In this document: piece after piece, positions 17,988 to 30,000 of the stretch
Numbering within the stretch: position 1 is the stretch's first letter
Layout: each line of letters opens with the position of its first letter
Assembly: GCF_016859285.1 (NCBI RefSeq)
Contig: NC_053406.1
Span: 6,149,501 to 6,213,500, forward strand
Origin: Xiphias gladius
Taxonomy: Eukaryota; Chordata; Actinopteri; Istiophoriformes; Xiphiidae
Length of the DNA stretch: 64,000 bases
Direction of reading: 5' to 3'
Translations under genes and position numbers: made by a program
The notes under the pieces: model-generated
The model's database searches: none
Told to the model about the DNA's origin: nothing
Seen by the model: only the letters and a program-made list of their open reading frames with translations

Positions 17988-20900
17988 GTGAGGACACATT
18001 AAATGCACCAACTTGTAGTAAATGAAGTATTTACCCAACACCATGGGGGAGCAGACCATCTAGGTCACTGAAGTAAGGTTCACGAAATGTAACAGAAGGA
18101 CTGTTTTCTCCTGTATGAGTAATTGTTTCTCTGAGTCACCGTTGTAGTCCTGTAGTGACTGTCTCAGACTGAGAAGAGCAGTGGGTATTTTTATTTCAAA
18201 TGAAGCAGACTACAAAAAGACAATGACTGTTGGCATAGTTTCAGTAAGAAACTAATTATTGCCATCAAAAAAAAAAAAACTTCTATATGTAGGAAAAATG
18301 AACATGATTCAGGCCCATCAATTAAGCAGGCTGACTTCCTACAAATTGTCAATTCTATCATGGCATGACAAGATTAATCATATGGTGTGAGATACTCAAA
18401 TAAAAGTATGTTAGCTCCCTGGAGATAATTATTACCCGATTTTGATAAGAATTCTGGATTCCAGTTGTAATTTGTTGTAATATTCTTGGGCCTAGTCGTT
18501 GCTGACACACCTTATGTGATTCAGGGATGTTAGGCTATAAAGAACATGTCTCCCTGCATCTGTTTGACTGTTATTTACATCTTTTGTCTGAAGAAAAGAA
18601 CGTACCTACTGAAGATTGGCTATTACATAACCAAGCACTAAATTTTTCGCCACCTCCAGTTACTGTACATCCATGACGTGGAGAAAAAACTGTACAGTAC
18701 AACATAGACACAAACTTTAGGCTCAAAAATTAGTATAGAATCAACACCTCATCAAAAGTATAAACAATAAATTTAAGATCTATTGTGTGACATTCTGTCT
18801 GATTGTAGGTCTATTTAATAACCTGAAAACTAAATCTGTTAATAGAAAATGATAATGGATGGACCTTAAGTCTTACATAATTTTTGGTGGTGCTGCATCA
18901 TCATACCTTATTGTAGCACCATCCTTCAACAAAATCCGTTGTTGAATGCATATTTTCATGCTATTTTCATTCTATATACATGGCACAAAATATGTTGGTT
19001 TAAAATATTTAAATAACTGATTACAATTACTTGATTGCACCATAACACGCAAGGATTTTGCATAAACCCTACATATACTATCTTAAGTAGAACAACATGT
19101 TAGAAATACTGTAACATTGTTTTTTGAACAATTAAACACTCCCCTCTGATGTCACTGTTAGGTCCATATTCATCCGTACTTAATGAATGAAATTCTACAC
19201 AGAAAATCCACCAGTGAGCCAGAGTTTTCCTCTGCAGACTCTGCTCAATAATACTGTGCCAATGTATTACTTTCTCAATGCTACATATGGGAATGTGCTG
19301 ACAGAATGAGTTCAGGACTTTAACACACACCTGATGAATTTGGAAAACTTGCTGCCCATTTTGAGATTCCAAACTAAGACAGCAGCCAGCAGCTTCAGTT
19401 TGATGGCTACAGACTGTGTGCTGCTTGATTGTAATGTAGTGGCCAAATGTCGTCTTAAAAGTTAAGCCTTGTATAGGTTTATTTGTAGTTAAGCCCATTT
19501 CCATTGATATCCTACAAGAATATTGGTCCCAATGTTATTTCTCTAACTTCATTAGATTTTTTGTCTAACGCCAACATTTCTGCACACAGCGTGTAAAGAA
19601 GCTGAAGGCAGTTAGCTTAAGTAGAAATAGACACCTGGTGAACACTTTACCTCAAGTACAGCCAGACCAGTACAAGAAACATACTGGACAGCACCTTTTA
19701 CGTGGGTTACACACTCCGCCTCTAAACTGTTTGCGTCACCCACCAGCACCACCGAACCAGCATAAGTAAATTCTCAACCGGTCGGAAACACTGAAACTAC
19801 CAACTTATTACCTGTAAATCATCTACCGGCCATAAGATAATATTGCAGATGGATTTAAACTTATGTATCAATGTGCATTACAGTCAATTCAATTCAGTTT
19901 TATTTATACAGCGCCAAATCATAACACATGTTATCTCAAGGCACTTTACAGAGAGAGGTCAAGCCCTTACAATATTACAGAGAGTCCCATCATAGATGCC
20001 CTCAGAAAAAGTATCAATGCTCAGAATAGATCAGTGTCAGTTCAGTGTTAAATTACTCAGATTGTTTGTCTGTATGACCAGTAAATATGGACTCCTGGAC
20101 TGGACTGGGCTGGTTGGTTTGTTGAACTTCTGGTTAAATGTTAGTGGTTGGTGTAGCTGTTTTCAGATTAATTACATGGGATTCAGACGATTTCTCAAGT
20201 GAAATTTGCAATATGAGTCAATTTATGTTGTTGTCAAGAGATCCATAATGTTGATAATTTGAAAAATTAGTTATTAGCAGAACTTTTATTCAGAAAGCAT
20301 CAAACGCATAAGAAATATGCCGCAAATACTTGCACATTAATTAATTGCTGCCAGTAGAGATGGCTTACTTTGGCAAAGCATGAAAACATCAAGACAATGA
20401 TGTTGTCTTGATGATGTGGGGGGACATCAATTAAATCAGTATAGCACCAGCAGTGCTAAGTCTGAAGGCTTATTATTTGTATTTTGTACAAGTGATGCAC
20501 TGTCAAAATACTAACTCCAGCGCAACAAAGGGCACTACAAAGCAGTTAAAGTCAGGTCACAGCTGATCCAGCTTTGCAGCTGCCATCAGAAACTAACATT
20601 GTGTCAGATGATGTCTTATTTTACTTAATATATGTTTGTTTGATTTTTTTATTTTTTATTTTTTATTTTTTTTCTTTCCATGCGTCTCCTCCTTGAATCT
20701 CGAGTGGGAGAAAAGATGGAATTAGTTAGTTAGATACCGTCAGACTGAATGGAATCGATAGACAAGAACCACTGTAACCAGCCCTCTTATCTGCTGACAG
20801 TTGTATTCATCGTCCTTCCACTCTTTCCTCTGGTCTCCTTTTACAAAGGCTGAATTGTATTCGGTGATCTAATACTGTCTTTGTGGTTTACCGCTCCAAT

Positions 20901-23900
20901 TAGAGTTTAAGGCTATGCTAACCTTTTAACCCCTAGGTTCACTCCAAAAACTACCACTTGGAGATTTTTAGCTAGCAAGTTTTTACAAGTGGGGAAAATT
21001 GGAGAAAATGACCTGGTTGTTAAATCACCACTCTGAAATTTCCATTGCGATTTTCAGTGTTTAAGAAGCTTCTTCACTTTCCATTTCCAAATTGGCAGTT
21101 CATGGTTTCCTTTTTTTTTTCCCTTGTCTTTTTTAAGGGCTAATTATGACCTTATAATCCCAAATAATAGAGTAGAAGAATTCTTACAACTTTATCTTAA
21201 AATGTTCTTTTGGAGTTGAATTATTCCCTATAACGAAAGGCATATTTAGAGATAATGGGTTGTTTACATTAAGTGGTGTAATCACTTGTTCCCTGTCCTG
21301 AGCTGTTGCCCTTCCTTTTTAGATTTCATATCCAGGAAAAGAAATGTTTGACCCGCCTGTTTGCTGTGTGTTATATTTGTATAGACTTATTAATACCGAG
21401 AATACAGGTGGTACGTTTATGGCCTTCTGGGTACAGTCTATACCACTACGTCCTTGACACACTTTAATATGTTTGGTCTGAGCTGTTGTTTTGGCACACT
21501 AACTGTTCTGTCACGATTCTCCATTTTGTGGTCTTTCTTTAAACCTTCTTCAATAACATGACATGTTGTTTATGGTTCCAGCTCAAACTCTCACAGCCCC
21601 TCGCCGCCAAGCAGCTCCAATGCCTTCAGTCTGGTGAGCTCTGAGCAGGACAACCCGTCAACCAGCGGCTGCAGGTTCGTACACTTCCGAATTTGCCCAC
21701 CCAAGCGTACACATACACTTTGTCAGTGGGGGCTTTTACTGGCACACGGCAGTAGAAAGTTCTGGAAGTCAGACCCACAGGAGATGAAAAATCCTCTCAT
21801 GCCCCATCCCCTTGCATACTGGTAGCTCACCCTCTCTTGTTCTGCTCTGCATGCTGGAAAGCTGTGCTTCTCAGAGTGTGACAGTGCTGTTGAGACCTTT
21901 TTGGTGTTTTGACGCGCATGCATCTGTCTCCTTCACACCCTGCAGCAGCGAACAGTCTGCCAAAGCTAAGACTCAGAAGGAGCTCTTCAAGACCCTGAAG
22001 GAGCTCAAGATGCACTTGCCGTCAGAAAAAAGGAGCAAGGGCAAGTCCAGCACCGTCAACACGCTCAAATATGCGCTACGGTGTGTCAAACAGGTGAAAG
22101 GTAAGAGTCGCTTCTGTTAGCCCTTTTTTCATGCCCATGCTAACACATGTATTCACATCATGTCAATGTGCTGACGACTGTTACATTGGCATATAAACTT
22201 TTTTATTATCTTTTTCTTAGATAAATAAACATTTTGTGTAATTTTTTTTACCAATCTGGGCTATAACCATAAAAATCTCCTATGGTTATGAGATAAAGCA
22301 TGATGCCTAGAAAAGTATCTTTCTCACTCACCAAATACCTCGTGAAATTATGGTTGCATTGATCCATGATCACTTTTGTTTTGCAGCCAATGAGGAATAC
22401 TACCAGATGCTGATGATTAATGACAGTCAGCCACCAGGGTTTGATGTATCGTCCTACACCATTGAGGAAATCAACCGCATTACATCTGAATACACCCTCA
22501 AAAACACTGCAAGTACCTCTAATCTTCACCTAACAATAAAGAGGGAACACCAAGAAGCACCTAAAAAGTCTAAGGCCATAGCATAGATTTGTTTTTAGAT
22601 GCAAAAACAAATAACTGCAGTTAAAGGAGGATTTATCTTTGGGGTTTTGGACATTACAATTAACTAATCCGACTGTTACCTCTTTTTAGGATATATTTGC
22701 TGTAGCCGTCTCACTCATCACAGGGAAGATTGTTTACATCTCGGACCAGGCGGCAACCATCTTAAACTGCAAGCGGGAAGTTTTCAACAATGCCAAGTTT
22801 GTGGAGTTCCTAACGCCGCAGGACGTCAGTGTATTCTACAGCTTCACCACACCCTACCGGCTGCCCTCATGGAGCATGTGCACCGGAGCAGGTACTAGCC
22901 TCAGAATAAAAAAATCTTGATCTCTTTTTCTGATTTTTGATTTTTTTTTTTTTTTTTCTTTGTTTAAATTAAAATTAGAATTCTGTTACAGATTTAAAAC
23001 ATTAGTCTCATTGAAATAAAGTGACTAACTGGGCCAACATGGTACTGGACATTCTGGATATCGGTAGTAGATTTCCATCTCCCACAAAGGTCACATGCAA
23101 CACGACCCCTACCACCTACACACATACAAGCACCAATTCCCTTCATGTAACACACACACACACACACACATACAGTTGCATAATTGTAGAAAACTCTCAC
23201 AATGCCTCTTTTGCAGTTGTATGTCCTCCCTTTTTCTGTGAGTGATGAACTTTTCAGTTCCTGTCAATAGTGCTTTGAATATCTATGACTAACACTTGAA
23301 ATATTCATCCCACCTTGTCCCTGTCTCTTATTCAGAGTCGTCTCCCACGGAGTGCATGCAGGAGAAATCCTTTTTTTGCCGCATCAGGTGAGTGACAGCA
23401 GCTTTTCTGATCCACAGTTTCCTGCTCAAACAAGCTCTGAGTCAGCACAGGGCTGGTGAGCGGGAGAGAGGCTGACTGAGAGCAGAGGAAGTCAGCAGCT
23501 GTGTGCTTTTGAACTGTATCTCCATCTAGTGGCCAGATTGGGTGTTACAACTACAAATTAAAATTAGAGGCTAGGTGGTTGTTTTAAAAAATCCCTGTTA
23601 TCTCTGTATGATGTATTCCTTAGATAGAGATTTAGAAGTTAGTCTGTAGGTTTGATATATCAAGAAATCAACTTATGCATATTATTTAGGCATCAAAATA
23701 AAGCATTTACAACAAGAGTTTATCCTAAGTGCAACATTTTTCTGCATCATTTTCTTGGACTTGGACAATATCTTTCCATGAAAATGAATAGAAAAATAAG
23801 AGACTAAAAGTAGAGTTCATTAGCCTTGATTACATAATTACTCTAGCAAAAAAAGTTGATGTGTCAGACTATTAATAGTCAATACATATCCATTTACCTC

Positions 23901-26900
23901 TTCATCAATATGTTAAATATGAGTCACGATTATGTAATAAGTCAAATTCATAATAGTACCTAATGAGCTAACTCTATTCAGAATGCTAAACATAAATTCA
24001 TTTTTTGCTTTAGTTCATATCTAAAACAAAAGCCAAGTGGCCGTTTTTATGCAGAATGGTACAAATTCTGGCAAGTTGTGAATTTTATTCTGAGAGCTCC
24101 AGTACTCAAAATTGGTATTATAAAGGTGTGGTTATTACATATGTGTTGCAGTGGTGGTAAGGAACGTGAAGGGGACCTCCAGTACTATCCTTTCCGTATG
24201 ACTCCTTACCTGATGAAGGTCCAGGATGCTGAGCTGGCTGAGGAACAGTTCTGCTGCCTCCTGCTGGCTGAAAGGGTGCACTCTGGATATGAAGGTGAGT
24301 CCTGTGACCACCACCACATGCTCTCACACACATTTTTAGTGTACATTTTACTGCATACTGACATAATGAACAATATAAGAGACATCATCCCACATCATTA
24401 AAAGCTAACCTTAATATTTGAACTGTCCAAAAATGGGGTAAAATGTGAAAGAACTTAATTAATCCTGAAGGAGAAAACACTCTTAGAAGAAGGGATGCAT
24501 GGTACAGACTCAGCAGCGAAGAGAGTGGCGTGTTCATAATTAACAGAACAAGATTCTCTACATGAGAAAGATTTTCATTGTTTCACTGATTTTTTTTTTT
24601 TTTTGGTCAAAGACGAGTGAAATCTACAAAAACTTACACATTGTCAAAGGAAAATAGAAAACAGTACACAATGGCTGTGGTTCCCCCTCTATTCAACTAA
24701 CCTATTGACAATACCCACAGAAGTGTTTCCATGTGTATTATATAAAATGATTAGATAAGGTTTCCTGTTAACATGCTTCACAGTTTTTGAAAAAGATGGA
24801 CTTGTTTCAAGTGCTTAGCTCTTTTATCTGTTTACTGCTTTTCTCCTGCACTAAAGCCAAAGTTTTATCCAGATACACTACCCCTGGAGTTATTGAATAG
24901 ATGGTGAGCCTTCTGGTAATCTCCCCAAAACTAGTAAATAATATAAATAATAATATTCCTGTTAAACATGCATCATTCAGACAAGTTCTATAGAGCACTC
25001 TTAAGTAACAAATGATGGTGGAAACAAACATTTTTGATGTAATTCAAATGGATAAGCATTTGCAGCAAGAGTATAGTAACTAGAAAGGACGTTTACATCC
25101 ACCCCTTACAAACAGAATGATGTATAGTAGCTTTTAAAATTAGCTAGTTTAATTTTATTAGGGTGCTTATGTAACACTTTGCTATTCTGATTGAGCTCCT
25201 AGGGTAATTCATGGGATAAAGGGGCCAGTGACGGTTCACCTAATCTTGATTTACAAGTAATTAAAAGTTCAGTCATTATAAAATCATCCCATCAACAAGT
25301 TCTTAGTGCCACACATTTTAACATGTAGATAAAAATGGCCAAGCAATTTTTTTTTATGCATGCATTGGAACTCATTTAGTAAGAGATTAAATTAATCTTT
25401 CTCATAAGTATAATTACAGCGTAAACCATTTATAGTGATCACATCAGTCCAGGTCAAGTTGATTACTATAAGCAGATGATGATTATTATAACTGAACTTT
25501 TGTCTTTTTCTTTATTTCTCATGCAGATTAACATTTGTATATTTACATTGACATTTTTATATTTATTCCAAGCAGACAGATTGGCTATTTACTGATATAA
25601 AGATAAAATAACATAAACTGTACTGTGGCCCTCTCCCTCTCCAAGCCTAGTCTGAACGGTCAGGTTGAAAGCCTTAAACTCCAGGGGGACGATAATTAAG
25701 CACTGTAAAAGTCCCAAAACACGAGCAGCGCAGGAACTGGAGGGCAAACTAGATCACTAAGCCATGGCTGTGTGAGTAGAGGAAGATATAACATGGCACC
25801 CAAGTGTTCACAGCAAGCACACACACACAGACAGTAAACTCATGTTGGGAGAGCAGGTATGGACTGTTGTTACACACTGTGGCAGCCCCAAAACCTTGTA
25901 CAAATAAGTGAGAGGAGAGCCTGAGCATATGACAGCCTGCTGTAGTAGGCTACAACAGTTTTAAGTTCTTTTGCAATATGTTGTCATGTATGATAAGGCC
26001 CAAAATGAACACTGTAAGCAGACTACGTGATTATGAACAGCATAGGCGAATGATTCTGTCCAAAGCTTTTTGATCCATATAAGTGGTTTCCTCTGTATTT
26101 AAATAAATCATTTCCTTTTTTATTAACTGGCTAATTAATTTGTTCTTCTTCTCTCTCCACAGCACCCAGAATCCCTCCTGACAAACGTATCTTCACCACC
26201 ACACACACACCTAACTGTGTTTTCCAGGATGTGGATGAGAGGTGAGTGGGCTGAGCACCCTATAATTCATAAAGAAGTATACGTATCATGTCATGTGTGA
26301 ACCCGTGCTGTTGTGCAATTTCCTGCTTAGTTAGAAAAAGTAATTGTTGCTGTGTTTCTCAGGGCTGTTCCTCTGTTGGGTTACCTGCCTCAGGACCTGA
26401 TTGGGACCCCTGTATTACTCAATTTGCACCCAAGTGACCGACCCCTAATGCTGGCTGTGCATCGCAAGAGTAAGAACTGCTTTCATTCACTTGATCTTCT
26501 TACTAGACTGGCAGTCAGTGCTGAATTATTTTTTTATTTTTATTTTTTAAATCCACATTCCAGAATTGAGTTGCCATGTACACTATTTGAAAGTTGATGT
26601 TTATGACACTCAGCTCTCTGACCCTCGCACACCCCTTCTCTTAACAGTCTTGCAGTATGCTGGTCAGCCATTCGACCACTCCTCGATCCGTTTCTGTGCA
26701 AGAAATGGCGAGTACATCACCATTGACACCAGCTGGTCCAGCTTCGTAAACCCCTGGAGCCGCAAGGTCTCCTTCGTCATTGGCAGGCACAAAGTCCGCA
26801 TGTGAGTATGCCCAATGCGATCTTTTAGTGAGAGTTTATTGGCATCAGCAGTGGTATGCTGGAATGTATTTCAGTTTAAACATGCCAGATGACAGTGGTG

Positions 26901-27035
26901 TGTACGTGTGTGTGTGTCTGTGTTTTAGGGGTCCTGTGAACGAAGATGTTTTTGCAGCACCAGCTTTCCACGGAGGGAAGATCATGGACTCAGACATCCA
27001 GGAAATCAGTGAACAGATCCACAGGCTTCTACTCC

Positions 27036-27067
<32 letters not shown>

Positions 27068-30000
27068 TCGACCCCCATTTAAATACACATCTTCATTCAA
27101 ACATCTTTAAGTTTCTGTAACGATCTTCTCTTTTTCAGCCGGTCCACAACATGGGCTCCAGCGGTTATGGTAGCCATGGCAGCAATGGTTCGCATGAGCA
27201 ACTTTTGAGCATTAGCTCATCCAGCGAGAGCAACGGGAACGTGACACCGGGGGTCACAGCAGAGGAGACGAGTAAGGCCAAGCCTCCCAGGACATTCCAA
27301 GAGATTTGCAAGGGGGTCCACATGCAGAAGAACCAGGACTCCCAGGTCTGCCTGCCTTCACCATTGCCCTCCAAACCTGAGCAGAAGAAGACTACTGACA
27401 GTGAGTTCAATTCAGTATCATCAGACTCGTTCCATTCTGTGTTCACTCTGGCTTAGAGCTCATTACAGGGAGCACATTTATTGCTATCATGGGTGACCTC
27501 CTTAACCTTGGGCAATGCACAGACATAATGTAAACGCAAGGGCTGGACACACAGACAAGTCATCTGCCAGTGCAAATAATCACATTCCATTTTTGAAGAA
27601 TTTGTGATCATGTGAGCCACAATGCTTAAGTGTTGATCATATTGATAGAAAAAAAAATTTTTCTTGCACATTTCCCTCGTTTCAACAAAGTCATTTAAAA
27701 ATGTAACTTGACTTTTAGTCAGCATTAAAACATTGTACCCCAGAATCCTTTAAAATTTTCATAGATCCCTGTGCTGTCATTTCATTCTTTAGAACAAAAC
27801 AGTCAGAGTGAAAGCCACTAATTGTGTCTTTTTTTTTAAATATAAATTTCAGTGCATCATGTGCATAAAACAAAACACAAAATAGTAACAAATGCACATT
27901 ATGTACTTCAATGTGCCATAAGAATCAAAAATTATTTTTGTGGCAGTCAAATATGATTAACTGAATTAAAAATCAGACAAAAAGAGTGAAAATGAGTTCT
28001 GTTTGTGTTCAGCTCTGTGTTTGCCTGTCTTCCTGAGTGTGTTTCTGACATTTTCTCATCCCTCTCTGTCTCTCTCTCTCCATCAGCAGCCACTCAGAAA
28101 AGTCCAACTGTGCGTGTGAAGGACTCTGCACCTCCTCTGCAGGTCAGAGACAGTAATGCAGCCACCATGGAAGACTTCACCTGCAAAGACCAGACTGTGT
28201 GCTCCTACCAGCAGATCAGCTGCCTCGACAGTGTCATCAGGTAAGACCTGTTTTTGACCCTGAAAGATGATGAGTTTGAAGAACTCCCGTGTGAAAAACG
28301 TGCGTTCTCTGACTCAATCCATTTATGTTCACCAGGTACCTGGAGAGTTGTAACATCCCCATCACAGTGAAGAGGAAGTACCAGTTCTCCTCAAACACCA
28401 CCTCCTCCAACTCAGATGATGGCAAGAAGGGCTTAGAGGATGGCATGCATGTGTCTCAGGATTCAAACACAGGCATGTGGACATCATGCACACTCACGTG
28501 TCACACACCATCTAGGATATTAGATCCAATTTCTCAGTACCCTTGTGTTGTTCATTTTTGTTTTTGCCTACATTACCTTGCGTTCACCTTATGTAATGAT
28601 AGTAATTAGACCGTAATCATCTTTGGCTTGGGGCTAGCAGATGATCTTTCTCTACCCATTCAGATCCTTTGATGCTAGACGCCCAGTCAGGCCTGTCAAA
28701 CATGAAAGCACTTAAGAAGCCGTCATCTGGGGCTGCTGCTGTGGTAGGTGGCCCCCTGACACCCCTCACTTTGCCCAGCAAGGCTGAGAGCGTGGTGTCT
28801 ATCACCTCACAGTGCACAGCCAGCCAGCCCCATGAGACAGAGAGCAAGCCTCAAGCAGAGTCTGAGTGAGTGTCTGTGTCTGTGTTTTTTAAAAAAAAAG
28901 CCGAACACAACACAGCACACCAGACGCCAAGACGCACACACACCCAGAAACAAACCTGGAACAGCATTAGGTGTGTTTTCATGCATTTTTTATAAAAAGG
29001 TCTGTTTGACTGAAGTTTATGGCTCTGATTCGTTCTATAGAGATAATTGAGGATGTGGCAGAGAGCCCAGCGCCTCCAGCTCTGCCCGTCAGCATGGTGT
29101 CTCCACCTAGTCAGGAGAAGGAGGCCTACAAGAGGCTGGGACTGACCAAACAGGTGCTGGCAGCACACACCCAGAAGGAAGAGCAGGCCTTCCTCAACCG
29201 CTGCCGAGAGCTCCGCAACGCCAGGAGCTTCCAGAAGGACTGTTCCAAATATCTGCACAAGCAGAGAGGTCCGGCCAATGCTGAAGGTACAGAAGGTCTC
29301 ATAGTAACCACACATGGTTAAAATGGTTATTGTCATTATTTTGCTCGGTACTGAAGTGACAGTTTTGAGTATTCATTCTTCTTTAAATTGCCCCTAAAAC
29401 TACCTTTACTTTCACATTATATGTCAGACTCACATTAGCCCTATTATGAGACACTTCACTGAGATACTTGTCACTAGCTAGCCATGTAGCCATCTGCGTT
29501 GAGCGTGGCTACCAATGTGTTTTATGCCCTGCACAGACGTTTCCGTTTCGGCTGCTCACTACTCAGTGACTGTATTGAACTAGCACTGACGCTAGCTAAC
29601 ATCACCTTTTACTGTAGCTGACTGTCTAATGTCGAGTGCTGTGAGCGGTAAAAAAAAAAATTGTTAATTTCATTGTTTGGCTGCCGGGCCAGTGAAAATA
29701 TACAAGGGGCCAGTAAAACTCCTATATAATGCTTAAGTGGGGGAAAAGTGTTACGTAAGATACTGTGTGACTTAATAACTCATAACTATAACTCATATAC
29801 AGATGTAATGAAAAGGTACTGTCCACAGTATACAGCAAAATTGAAATAACTGAAACGATTTAAAGTATAGAAATGCAGTTTTTTCAGGTAGTTTAACGTT
29901 AATTAGAACTTATTTTCACATGAGGACATGCATTGTTTCTGGTGTAACGGGTGCGGCCACCAGTAAGATAAAATTTACTTAAAGACAGAAACTTTTAAAC

